NCBI GenBank assembly: GCA_902728285.1
Contig: CACVBU010000137.1
Span: forward strand, 186,001-250,000
Source of the DNA: Clytia hemisphaerica
Lineage: Eukaryota > Cnidaria > Hydrozoa > Leptothecata > Clytiidae
DNA length: 64,000 nt
Direction of reading: 5' to 3'
Part shown: one piece after another, positions 48,753 through 59,628 of the stretch
Layout: every line of letters starts with the position of its first letter
Numbering within the stretch: the first letter of the stretch is position 1
The notes under the pieces: generated by a model
Seen by the model: the letters and a program-made list of their open reading frames with translations, nothing else
What the model was told of the DNA's origin: nothing
Database searches by the model: none
Program-made: the position numbers and the translations under genes

Positions 48753-51700
48753 TTCAATACGATTGTAAATAATAAAAAAAAGTAATTGAAATAGTTGCAT
48801 TCTCCCATAAACAACTATGATCTAACGAATCGAATATTTGTGAAAAGGACCTGTACAATTGGTTTGAGGTATAATTCTAAATAGACTTCTAAATTAACTC
48901 TTGCGCTGTCTTCATTGACATTGCTGAGAAAATTGTCGCACTCTTTAGCATTCTAAGACATCAATCTCTTAGCATACTACAACCTCTCAGTATACTACAA
49001 CATGAATCAAATATCTTAGTATATTAAGAGATTGAAGTATACGCCGTTGTCTTAGTATGCTACGGTCAATACCAACCGCAGACAAGCTATAGACAGGCTT
49101 CTTAAAAGTACATATGCAATCATTAGGTTGCAAAGTCTGCGAATGTCAAATGACTTCTAGTCTAACAAGCAGATATTTGTATAGCAAAATCAATAAAGAT
49201 AAAAATTAATCAATAAGACATAATCTGCTATTACGTAATGACTCCAAAAACCTTGAGTTGGTCTAATGTTGACATTCCTCATCTAATTCCAACACCCTTC
49301 TTATAGATATGATTAAAAGGTTGGTCAGGGGGAGTCAAAATGGTATTACCCATATCCCATAATGTAATACATGCTACTCACTGTTATTGTTTTTAAGGGA
49401 CATCGACATAGGAGGAGTTACCTTGTGTAGAAAAGTAGCTAATGCTCAGAACGCCTTGAAATTTTTCAAAATAGTAGATTTGACCCCAGTTCAAATCACC
49501 AAAGTAACTTTCATCTATGGTTCTGAGCCTGGCCTACTAATGCTGTGCTATCAAACGGCTGCATAAAATAGAAATTTGAAAATATTTAAAAAGAGACAGT
49601 ACTAATCAATTGTTCATATGACACTGTACCATTTTTACTCTAAGAATTAGCAAATGAAAACATTAGGCAATGAGTAATTGATAAGCTATCAGGTTATCAT
49701 GACATAATCTTACGATTATGAATATAATATAGTCATTATGTATATTTTTGCCCCTAATTTTTAGAGTCAAAATACCAAAAGTCCTACAAAAAGTGTATTG
49801 TGCAGCCTAAAGAGTGTGCCAACTGGAACAAACTACTCTGTACTCTTGGTCTATCTGTTGATTGTATACAGTAATATTTTTATTCCAAATACTTTTAGAG
49901 GTATTTGTGCAGGTATTTTTCTGGTCTTTCATGTGATTTATACTCTCATACCTTGCATTTTTGTTGTTGTTTTTTTTCCAAGATATTTACAATCTTTGAT
50001 TTTCATTTCCCTCAGTAACTTTAAAAAGATAAAAAATATGACTTTTTTAAAAATGTGTGCACATAGCAAGGTGTTATCGGCGCTCTTTTGATTTGATTAA
50101 ATAGTATCAGTGGAAAGGGCATGGCAATTTTCAGTTATAAGGCTGAATTTTAGCCATAGATCACACTAAAGGCCATAGATCATTATACATAAAAAGACTG
50201 TTGAACTGTTGAAAACTTTGACAAGGATTATGTATTTTATATTTTTCATAATTTTGGGTATAAACAGAAAAAAGTCAAATCAGGGGTTATTGTATGGTGC
50301 AAAAAATATGAGCAATCTGATTGGCGTAGAACAAATACATAAGCGTATTATTCACCAAAAACAGTGCAGATAAGTCCCAAAAACAGTACAAATATTGAAG
50401 GGAAACGGTGCAAATACAAACGAGAAATTTAAAATGGTAGATCGAAGCCAAGATTTTCAAAATTGAACTTGTTTGAAAACGCACATTAGAATGTTTTTTG
50501 GAATGTCATGAAAATCAAAACAAACCAAAAATTGTTTTCTTCTTCAGTTTTTTTGAGGAGACAAAACATTCTAATGTTGGTTTTGATTTTGAGTACTACT
50601 ATTGAAATAAAAAGTGCAGTGCATTGTATAGGCAGAGGTGGATGTTTGAAAAAATTTAACCTTTCTTTTTCGATCCATCAAAGATGTAAAACAAAACTTT
50701 TTTGCACTTCATACGATAAACCAGTTATCACATAGTGCCTCGTGCTATATGAATTTATTTTTCTCGTTCTTTTTTTTTTGCTGTTATTTTCACTCGCCTA
50801 AAATAAAGAGCAAAAATAAAAGAACTCGAAAAATATAATCTCATATTGCACTCTGCACTATGCGATAACTAATACTTATCCTGGGTTATCAGCAACTTTC
50901 AAGATTTTTTAATTATTGTCTATAAAATTGATGAGGTCTAAAGAAATGGGAAATTTTTGGTAAATAAAATTGAATGTTAGAAAATTTTTGACATAGAGCA
51001 ATAATACAACATCGCCTTCGCAAGATACTGAAGGATTAGGCTCAAAAGGCTGCTTAACTGGTTTCAGTGGATGGTTCTTGAAAATATGTTTGACTTATTT
51101 CTTGGGTTCCACTTTGATTTAGAATACACGAACTTCAGCTAAAGTAAAAGTACAACTTAAACATTGTCGGGTATTGTAATTAAAGGCCCAGCTTAGATGC
51201 TGGCTTCTTTCATTTAACATTTTATTATTATCTCGGTTATACTTGTTGTTGTTGTTTTTCTCTACTCACAGTCAGTTAATGGTGTAATTGTTTTGCTTAA
51301 TTAATAATCAAAGAATGTTAATAGATTTGTCATAATTATTGCATTGCAAAAAGTAGAGAGACTATGAGAGCATGTATTTTTTTTGCACTGTCTATAAGTT
51401 TTTTCCAAACGTCATTTCGAAGGTTATTGTTATGCAGATTTAAATTATTAAGTAACTTAATACAAGTGAGGTTTTTTATTTTGATGTATACTCTATGTAA
51501 AACATAACACGACAATCATGAGATAGAGCTTTAAATCAAACTGAAAATATTTCAAATCTTTTATGTATATGACAGTGTATTCAGTTTATTTTCCAAAGTG
51601 GTTTTCTCAGAAGATCAGCTCATTATTTATTTTGACGTGGAAACTTCCAATTTCTTTCACTATCATCTTTGTGTTTGAACTTATGATGTTAAGAGGGTTG

Positions 51701-52246
51701 TTCTCTCTTTTTTTTAAATGATATATCACTTTCGATGGCTGTTGAACTTATACCAGCATTCCATATCTTCCTTTGCATAAACTAAGTCAAGGAACTTTCT
51801 CTGTTGCAAAGATTTCTTTAGATTAAACATCTTATCTTATTTTTAGTTCATTTGAATATTGAAAGCATATTACAAGTTTTCACCTTATCTAGTTTTCTTT
51901 TTGTTTTATGAACATGGTTGAATACTGTAAGTTATAATCTCCTTAATAAAGAGAAGTTTATTTTGGAAACTTGTGTAGCAGGAGGGTTTTAGACACTTTA
52001 TGTTGAGTGTTATAGATAGCAGTGTTTTTTCCTTGGCAAAGAAATCTCACATTTTCTATCCACTTAATACAAATCTAGTTTTTCTTTCATTTTGTTATTT
52101 GTTTTTATATTTTCAGGGTAACAAATATTAAAATATGGTGTAAAACAAACAAGAAAACCTTTTTTTCTTTCACTCTTGGTGTGTGCAAGGGAAACAAAAC
52201 ACATTGCAGATTTTTGATTTTGTTTTGGTAGTGAAGTTAACTTGAT
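48753..52246. other. Intergenic region upstream of ZRANB1
   Basis: No gene was found. It contains a solo element end at 49252-49330 and short inverted pairs around CTTAGTATGCTAC / TAGCATACTAC (48950-49070). Hydrophobic frames such as 49798-50091 (+) are AT-driven. An acceptor-like TTTTCAG at about 52111-52117 may mark a 5' untranslated exon of ZRANB1. Confidence 0.5.
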
Positions 52247-55200
52247 ATGCCTAAAAATGAAGCAGAGTTTAAATGGACTTGTAAACAATGTACTTATGGC
52301 AATTGGCCATCAGCTACCAAATGTGTTATGTGTAAATTTGACCCGAGGAATAGTATTAATAAAAACCACATTGCAGAAGGTGGAAATCATGAAAACAGTG
52401 AACGATGTCACGTGATCGATTGCTTAGGTGAGAGCACGTGTGAACATCAAGGGAGTGGAGACGAAACGAGTAGCTCCAATGAGAAAAATGGTGAAGCATG
52501 TAGTTCTTTGAATAAAATTAATAAATGGCCATGTTCTTTGTGTTCGTATACAAATTGGACGAAATCTGAATTTTGTGTCATGTGCAAAACAGAGAAACCA
52601 AGTGAATTTAAATTAGTTGAATCATTGAGGAACATTGAAAAGAATGAAGAGAAAAAAGAGAAAAATAAATTCTCAAGTCTGACTAGAGGTCATAAATGGT
52701 TATGTGTGAAATGTACTTATGAGAACTGGCCAAAAGCTTTCAAATGTGCCATTTGTCAACATCCGAAGAATAAGAGTTATAAACAAGATGACGGCCAGAA
52801 AAATGAAAAAACATGTTTAAATGAGAAGAAAACTTTAAAGGAAAAGAACAGTAGTTATTCAAGGAAGATTCATTCACCCAAAAGGTCACCACCCAGGTCG
52901 CCAAATACTATTTCTAGGAATAACAGTATAAACAATATTTTCGACATCTCTAAACAAGACGATGATAAAATTATGGATATTGCTTTAAGTATGGAGAAAA
53001 TCACATTCCCATCGGAGAACAAACGTTTGAATCAGATTCGTAATCGTATGCAACCAAAAGATTGGGTGTGGTTGGCAGCCTGCAAAGGAGTAGCTGACCA
53101 TGATATCACGGCTGTATCCAATTATTTAGCTTTGGGTGGTGACCGCGCAAGACAATTATCCAATGAAGATGTGACTGTTTTAAATCAACCAGGACGCTTT
53201 GAGCAAGGACATACATTAGTCCACTTAGCAATACGCTTCCAACGTGAAGATATTTTAAGGATGCTTTTATTACCAGAGACACCGCATCGTTCAAGAAAGA
53301 GACTACCGTGTCATGAATGTCCCGAACTAGCAACTACTATACGCAAAAATGTAGCTCATTCTATACGAAGTCGTAAAGGGGAATTTGGCTGCCCTTTCTT
53401 TACCGAACTCGTCACCTTCTCACTGCCAGGAGGTAAATATTTCAATACTTTCAATACTTGAAAATAGTCAAAAACTTGGTATTTGACATGACATTGCATT
53501 TCTTAAAACATCTTTTCCATTATGGGAGAACTGTTATGTTAAGTATTGTTCAATCTTTAGATGTACTTTTTCATTGCACACGTGCTTTGTTAACTTCTTT
53601 CAGATATGTTGGAACTACCGAACAGTACTCGTCATCAAATCTTCTCCGAAATACTTGATGTTGATGTCAAAAATGGTAAGCTACTCAGTTTCCAGGCTTC
53701 GATGGCTTCAATGGCCAAAATGTTAAGAACAATTTGAGAACATTTTAAGGTTTTTCAAATCTAAAACACCCCATTTTTCAGGGAATTGCACAAAGAATAA
53801 CATAGTTTACACCCCCTCCCCTTTATAAAGGGGAGGGGGTGTAGCGATGTTCAAAAAATTTCAGAAAGGGGGGTAAGAGAATTTCATGTAGAAAGTTTTC
53901 AGAAAGGGGGAGGTTCATTTAGGAATTGGGGGGGGGGCGGTTAATGCGTTAGCAAAGTTCTTTGAACCATAGAGGTATAAAGAAAGACAGGAGATGAATT
54001 TGTCGGTAATTGGTCGTTAAAGTCTTTTGATTTCTTTTATGTAATAAATCAAAAGAAATTCTAGGCTCGCCCGATGAAATACGACTTTTTAGTAGAACTC
54101 AAGTTTGCTCTGAACATTCTTACTATCAGCATCGAAGATTTCTAGCCTTCTAATATACGAGAATAAAATAAAATTTAGCTCCACGAAATAAGTTTGCGTT
54201 CAACTTTGTCATCCATTAAATTTTGTTTTGAAAAGATATTTTCTCCAGCCAGAAAATAAAAAGTTCTGTATAAGCACACACAATTTCAGACCCAATTTGT
54301 AGACAAAAAGTCGCTGGAGAATTTTGGAGGAAAGTATTAATCAATAGGGTTCACCTTGAAGAAAATGTTCATCGAAAAATCCTGTCATTTGATGAAGGAT
54401 TGCAAAGTTTACAGGCCTTTTTTAATCCATATTTTTTCTTACACCAATGTCAGAAACAATGAATCTCGTCTCATCTTATTTCCAACACTTAAGGTAGCCA
54501 ATAAGATTTCACCTATCAACAAAAGAGCTCATTAAAAATGCACGATATATGAGATTATGATCATGCATACCTCGTAATTTTTTTAATCGTAGGGCGAGCA
54601 TGGTTACAATAGCATACTTCTCCTGTTTCTTTATACCTCCATGTTTGAACCCATCTTTCTAGATTCTAGTTTTGCAGTCTTGGACTGGGTTAAAATCCTA
54701 AAGATTTTCTTGCTCGCTTCGCTCCCAATCTATTTTTACCACTTTTCAAAAGGGATACGCAGCTCTTTTCAAGAGAGAATATGCTTTTATTTTAGTTAAT
54801 GTGAGTGATGCATAATGTCTTTAAAGTGGGAAAAATCACGATGACACCCCGACTTTGAGGGGGTTCCATCAAATTTGAAAGGGGGTTCCATCAAATTTGA
54901 AAGGGGGTAGAACCTAAAGTAGGGGGGTAGTGTGACCCCCTTCCGAACTATAAATACTCTACTAATTATTAACCTTAAAACTCAAAAGTTTGAATATGAT
55001 GTTCTTATAAAAAAAGACGTACAGTATTGTAAAAATACGTATGTGTATTGTAAATAAATTCCCTGTACTCAGAAAGCAAAATGATTACTTTGTTGACCGA
55101 GTTCTACCTCCTCATATATTAATTGCCTCGTTTTCTGCTGAATAGATAAAACGACATTTGGTATTTTCGCATATTACTATTTTAAATTTTAATCTAATAG

Positions 55201-58200
55201 ATTATGAAACAATCAGGTAATTAAAACACTTACTAGCCGTATGCGCAGCGTCACACGCTGTGAGTCCCAATTTCAATGAATCACTATACATTTAAGAAAC
55301 TCTAACGAAAGAAAGATAGTATTAGGATCATATCACTCTCATTTTATGAAAATTGCCTTGAAAAACTCTGAAAGGGTTTTGAAAGTGTTTTGTGGCTCCC
55401 CCACAAAAAGTTTTGAAAAGTATTTGAATAAAAAAGCTTCAAAATGAAAAAGAAAAAAGTGAAAGTTAAAATGTATTGGAAGAAAATTGATTTTTACCGT
55501 TCCAGTTCCCAACTTCTTATATAAAAATCTCCAAATTAGTCTAGCGATATAACATCTGCTTAGGGCGCGAAAAGATTTGTAGAATTTTGTTAAATTCTCA
55601 ACTTCAGTTGAGTTAGAATCTGACAATGTCTGCGTGTGTGTGTCTGTCCGAAAACTTTGGGGCAGGCTGGAGACTTCAAAAATGATCGGATTTGGCTGAA
55701 ATTTGGCACACTTGTTCCTTGGGTTAATATCTGGGAGTTTTTTTTTCATTTTTTGAAAATTTTCATTTTTAAGGGCGTGGTCACGAGTTTTCGCCAAAAC
55801 GAGGCTAAAACTTTGGGGCAGGCTGGATACTTCAAAAATGGTCAGATTTGGTTGAAAATTTGCACACTTGTTCCTTGGGTTAATATCTGTGGGTGTTTTT
55901 TTTATTTTTTGAAAATTTTCATTTTTAAGGGCGTGGTCACGAGTTTTTGCCAAAACGATGCTAAAACTTTGGGGCAGGCTGGAGACTTAAAAAATGATCA
56001 GATTTGGCCGAAATTTTGCACACTTGATACTTGGGTGAATCCCTGGTGGCGGTTTTTTCATTTTTTCAAAATTTCCATTTTCAAGGGCATGGTCACAAGT
56101 TTTCGCCAAAACGAGGCTAAAACTTTTAGGCAGGCTGGAAACTTAAAGGGAGAATCCCTGTGGGTGGTTTTATTATTTTATAATTTCCATTTTAAGGGGG
56201 TGGTCATGAGTTTTTAATTGAAATTGGTTACAATTTTACAATTGGGCCGAATGATTTAAAAACACTGAAGTTGAGCCCAGTGCGGTTAGCACGTTCGACA
56301 GTTTTTGAAAACTGTTTACAAAATGTTTTAAACATACACGAATTAGCGTATTAAAGTCTGTTCACGATAAGTGTGCACTCGTTTTTCTTTTACCTATAAT
56401 TTTTAAAGGAATTCTTCAATCTTTATAAATTTGGTATCATTGAAGAGATATTTGTGAGTGGAACAATTTGAAATAAAAAAGTCTTTAAAAAAATTCTAAA
56501 AACGAAGATGAAAATAAGGAAGAAAATAATGAAGATCTTGTAGAAAAGTGCTATAACTTTCATTTTCACTGGAGAGATTCTTTGATCTTAGGAGGTCATC
56601 AGTGTGAAGAAATTTCACTAAAATATTTATTCAATATAAAGTTATGATACAAAGTTAATAAGTGATTGGCCCCAAAAAAACAGCAGAAAACTGCAGAAAG
56701 CAGCGTTTTTAGACGTCAATCAGCTTATAACTTTGTTTGATATCTTTTGACTGAATGATTATTTTTGAGAAATTTTTTCACAGTGATGGCGTTCGATGAT
56801 CAGGGATTCACTTCAGTGAAAATGATAGTTACAGCGCTTTTTTACAAAATCTTCATTTTTTTCTTCTTCATTTTCATCTTCATTTTTTTCAAATTTCTTC
56901 ATTTTTATTTCAAATTGTTCCACTCGCTAATATCTTTCCAATGATACCAAATTTATAAAGATTGAAGAATTCCTTCAAAAGTTATAGGTAAAAGCAGAAA
57001 AAAGAGTGCACACTAATCGTGAATATACTTTAATATATAGATTTTCTTTTTACAATGGCATCTACTTCGTTTCCTTAATAATGCCCTGGGAGCACATTGA
57101 TATTTATACATGATGTCAATAAAGATATCTTTACCGTCAAGTTTAGTCCCTAATGAAGTCATTAGGTCATTATTAGCATGGGGACCACTATTGCTTTTTG
57201 ATAGACTGGGTGGGTGGTACTGACAAGTGTCCTGGTGTAGTGTGGCAGACCTTTTTTGGCTTTGTTTAAGCACCAAACAAATCCATACCACTAGTCAATT
57301 GAGCTATTTTTTCAGCGCCTTCAAGATCATCAAGAATTCTCGTCTCGGTCATACCTGTAAGAGTTCTGTGTCCTGATGTTTGTGACTTGGGTCAAGCATT
57401 TTCCTTTATTCTCTTTCTTTTTAGTTCTCGAGGCAGAATCAGCCATTAATTGGAGCAGCGAGTTGACCAATCAATACGGGAGTTGTTTGTACCCGCTGTG
57501 GAATCGAGCGGCCGGTGATTGTCTTCTGGACAGTGTTCTTCAAGCCACGTGGGGTGTCTTCGATAGAGATAACGTCTTACGAAAGAAACTTCATGAATCA
57601 CTCTATGAAGGCTACAACAAGTAAGACGTCGAAAATCTTCTCTTTTTAGAGGTCTTTTAGCTTTCATTTTAAGGTAGTTAATTTTCTATATGGTTTCAAG
57701 ATTTCAATGACCAGAGAAATATCTAAATAAAGAGTTCTGAACCGTTCTCGTGATCCTTACCAAAAATGATGTGTTCGTTCGTCTTTGCAAAAATTTTAGT
57801 CCTTGTTAAAAATATTTGTTTGGTAGTAAAATTTAGAAAAATGAAAATTTCCCTTGAAATCCTGGTTTCAGTGAGGTCAGAATTACAGACCATTCCGTTC
57901 ATTTGCCATTGCTAAATGATAGATACTAGAGTATAAACAAGTTGGTTAATGGATTGTAGTTGGTCGAACCAACCGTCTTATTAGATACAAAAATGTTAAC
58001 ATTTTACGAAATTTTGTTCAGATTTTATCCGCGATGGAAAGAAGCGGAACAAATGCAAGCCAGTGAGATGAATTACACTTTAGACGATCAACAATGGAAA
58101 AACGATTGGACTAGCCTGGTTTCACTTGCAGCAACAGCCGGAAATAGCCTGGAACAAGCTCACGTTTTTGCATTGGCTCACATTCTACGACGACCTATTA

Positions 58201-59588
58201 TCATCTATGCTGTTAAATATGTAAAAGGCTTCAAAGGGGAATCGATTGACCTGGCCAGGTTTGAAGGTAATATTTATTTTTTGACTGAATTGTGAATGTA
58301 TAGTGTAGGTAAAGTTATTGGAGAATTCGTATTGAAAAGTAGTTTTTGTGAAAAAAAAACGCCCCTGTCTCAGTGACACGATGTTAATTTTTTAGCCAGT
58401 GGTGATAAAATGAAGGAGCTCGATACCAATGGTAATGGAAACTATTTTTAATTGTGTGGGGGGGGGTTAAAAGTCTATTTTTTACATCTCACAAGTCCAA
58501 TACCTGAAATTATCTAAAATGTGTTAACACGTGTTAAAACATTCTTTCTTACTAGGTGTTTACCTACCGATGTTGTGGGATGAAGATTTTACGTGGAAAA
58601 ATCCCATTGCTCTCGGATACACTCGTGGTCATTTCTCTGCTCTTGTTCCCATGGAGAGGCCTAATTATGCTAATTATGCCGGTGCTGGTGCACACGTGGA
58701 GTGGAATGAGGATGATGCTCACGTGACCTATCTTCCAATGGTGGATCACGAAGGTCATCTGATGCCTGTTCATTTTTTAACCCTGGATGAGGTACCTTCT
58801 TCTTTCTATCACAATTTAAGGAGCGATGACCTATTGGCCAAAAGCGTCAGCGTTTTAAACCAAGGGTTCGTGGTTCGAATCCCTGCTCCTTCCAATGTTC
58901 TGTTCAATTTAGTTCATAGATAGCTGACTGGCCGTGGACCCCGTGAAAACAATCTAAAAATTGTCTAAAAGTCCTAGATTACTGTGCTACCCACGTAAAA
59001 TATCTTTACAATATAGGTATTTTCATGAATTTTCTTATGATTTATAAGTACAACGATTGTCTCGTTTTGAAACCATAACCAAGGTGATTAAAGCCTCGAG
59101 TGCTCAAGTGTTTCTTTTATAAATAGAGTGAACTTCTCATAGCAAAAGTTTGAAAAGGAGGTCTACTTTTCTCAAGTTTCTCAACTCGAGGAAAATTGCC
59201 TCACAGAGGACTGGACGACTTTTAGATCGAATGACTGACCGGGACAAGCTGCAGTAATCGGGCTCAGTTTTGTTTTAAAAATTCACTTTTTGTTTCAAAA
59301 CATCACCTAGGGCTTAAGTTTTCTTGTAATTAAATCATAAATCCATCCAAATAGTACTTGCATTAATTGATTTACAAAATTTCTCAATCCTTCTAGGTTG
59401 GCCAAGAGGAAAAGTTACTACAGAAATATTTCGATTGTTGCATAACGGATGGTGGAATCCTTGCAGCCAAGCAAGTGATCACACCAAGACCTCACCTCGT
59501 CAACCAAATGATCGACGAGTGGATCAATCGGTATAAGACCAAACAACATATTGAAACGTTTGACATGCGTGGAGCTGCTAAGCAATAA
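52247..59588 (+). CDS. ZRANB1: Ubiquitin thioesterase ZRANB1 (TRABID)
   Basis: An OTU deubiquitinase that cleaves K29- and K33-linked (and K63-linked) ubiquitin chains and acts in Wnt and immune signalling. Six exons join in frame: 52247-53432, 53604-53675, 57425-57620, 58022-58266, 58556-58791, 59397-59588; 708 residues, the length I recall for the human protein. An in-frame TAA at 52238-52240 supports this ATG. Three NZF zinc fingers bind ubiquitin: Cys 12/15/26/29, 96/99/110/113 and 153/156/167/170, each with the T/S-Y-x-N-W core. A charged linker leads to the ankyrin-type ubiquitin-binding region (about 265-400, WVWLAACKGV...). The OTU domain follows, with catalytic Cys452 in AAGDCLLDSV and His592 in YTRGHFSAL, and LEQAHVFALAHILRRPI between them. 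All catalytic elements are present, so an active enzyme is expected. Intron 2 (3.7 kb) is full of repeats. Confidence 0.96.
53808..53843. repeat. Perfect 36-bp palindrome
   Basis: TACACCCCCTCCCCTTTA and its exact inverse, in ZRANB1 intron 2. It is flanked by G-rich runs (53880-53940). The core resembles the palindrome at 9951-9974. Confidence 0.9.
53844..55654. other. ZRANB1 intron 2, left part
   Basis: Intronic. Holds G-rich runs near 53870-53940 and two tandem copies of a 22-bp word (GGGGGTTCCATCAAATTTGA plus AA) near 54860-54910. No gene is seen. Confidence 0.5.
55655..56215. repeat. 156-bp tandem array, ~3.6 copies, open on both strands
   Basis: Units start at CTTTGGGGCAGGCTGG-like words at 55655, 55811, 55967 and 56123, exactly 156 bp apart. 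The last unit has an internal deletion. Because 156 is a multiple of three, a 193-codon frame (55636-56217, +) and a 204-codon frame (55339-55953, -) stay open as 52-residue repeats. No known domain; it lies inside ZRANB1 intron 2. Confidence 0.9.
56351..57033. mobile_element. Long inverted-repeat element, ~683 bp
   Basis: The two arms, each about 300 bp, are inverted copies: TTAAAGT(C/A)T(G/A)TTCACGAT at the tips, AGGAATTC(T)TTCAATCTTTA inward. The centre is near 56690. Non-coding, in ZRANB1 intron 2. The left 60 percent of a second copy is at 62559-62960. Confidence 0.87.
58820..58889 (+). other. tRNA-like sequence (tRNA relic or SINE head)
   Basis: It has a perfect Pol III B box (GGTTCGAATCC, 58872-58882), a fair A box (TGACCTATTGG, 58827-58837), and ends (GGAGC / GCTCC) that pair as an acceptor stem. 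The anticodon stem does not pair, so a working tRNA is unlikely. It begins 29 bp after the ZRANB1 exon 5 donor. Confidence 0.45.
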
Positions 59589-59622
59589 GGTGTGATTTGA
59601 TGCATTGGAAATGTACGTGTTC

Positions 59623-59628
59623 AATAAA
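59623..59628 (+). terminator. ZRANB1 polyadenylation signal
   Basis: AATAAA 35 bp after the ZRANB1 stop, followed by a T/G-rich stretch (59629-59680). This would give a very short 3' UTR. Confidence 0.6.

Noticed and set aside
49798..50091. A 97-residue hydrophobic frame as a membrane protein
   Set aside because: The composition follows from T-rich DNA; there are no motifs, no neighbouring exons and no conserved pattern.
55339..56217. Opposed 204- and 193-codon frames as real proteins
   Set aside because: Both follow from a 156-bp tandem repeat in an intron; no domain, start context or splice support was found.
57960..58295. A 111-codon frame starting upstream of ZRANB1 exon 4
   Set aside because: Only 58022-58266 matches the OTU domain. 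The upstream part is intron before a good acceptor, and the tail is past the donor.
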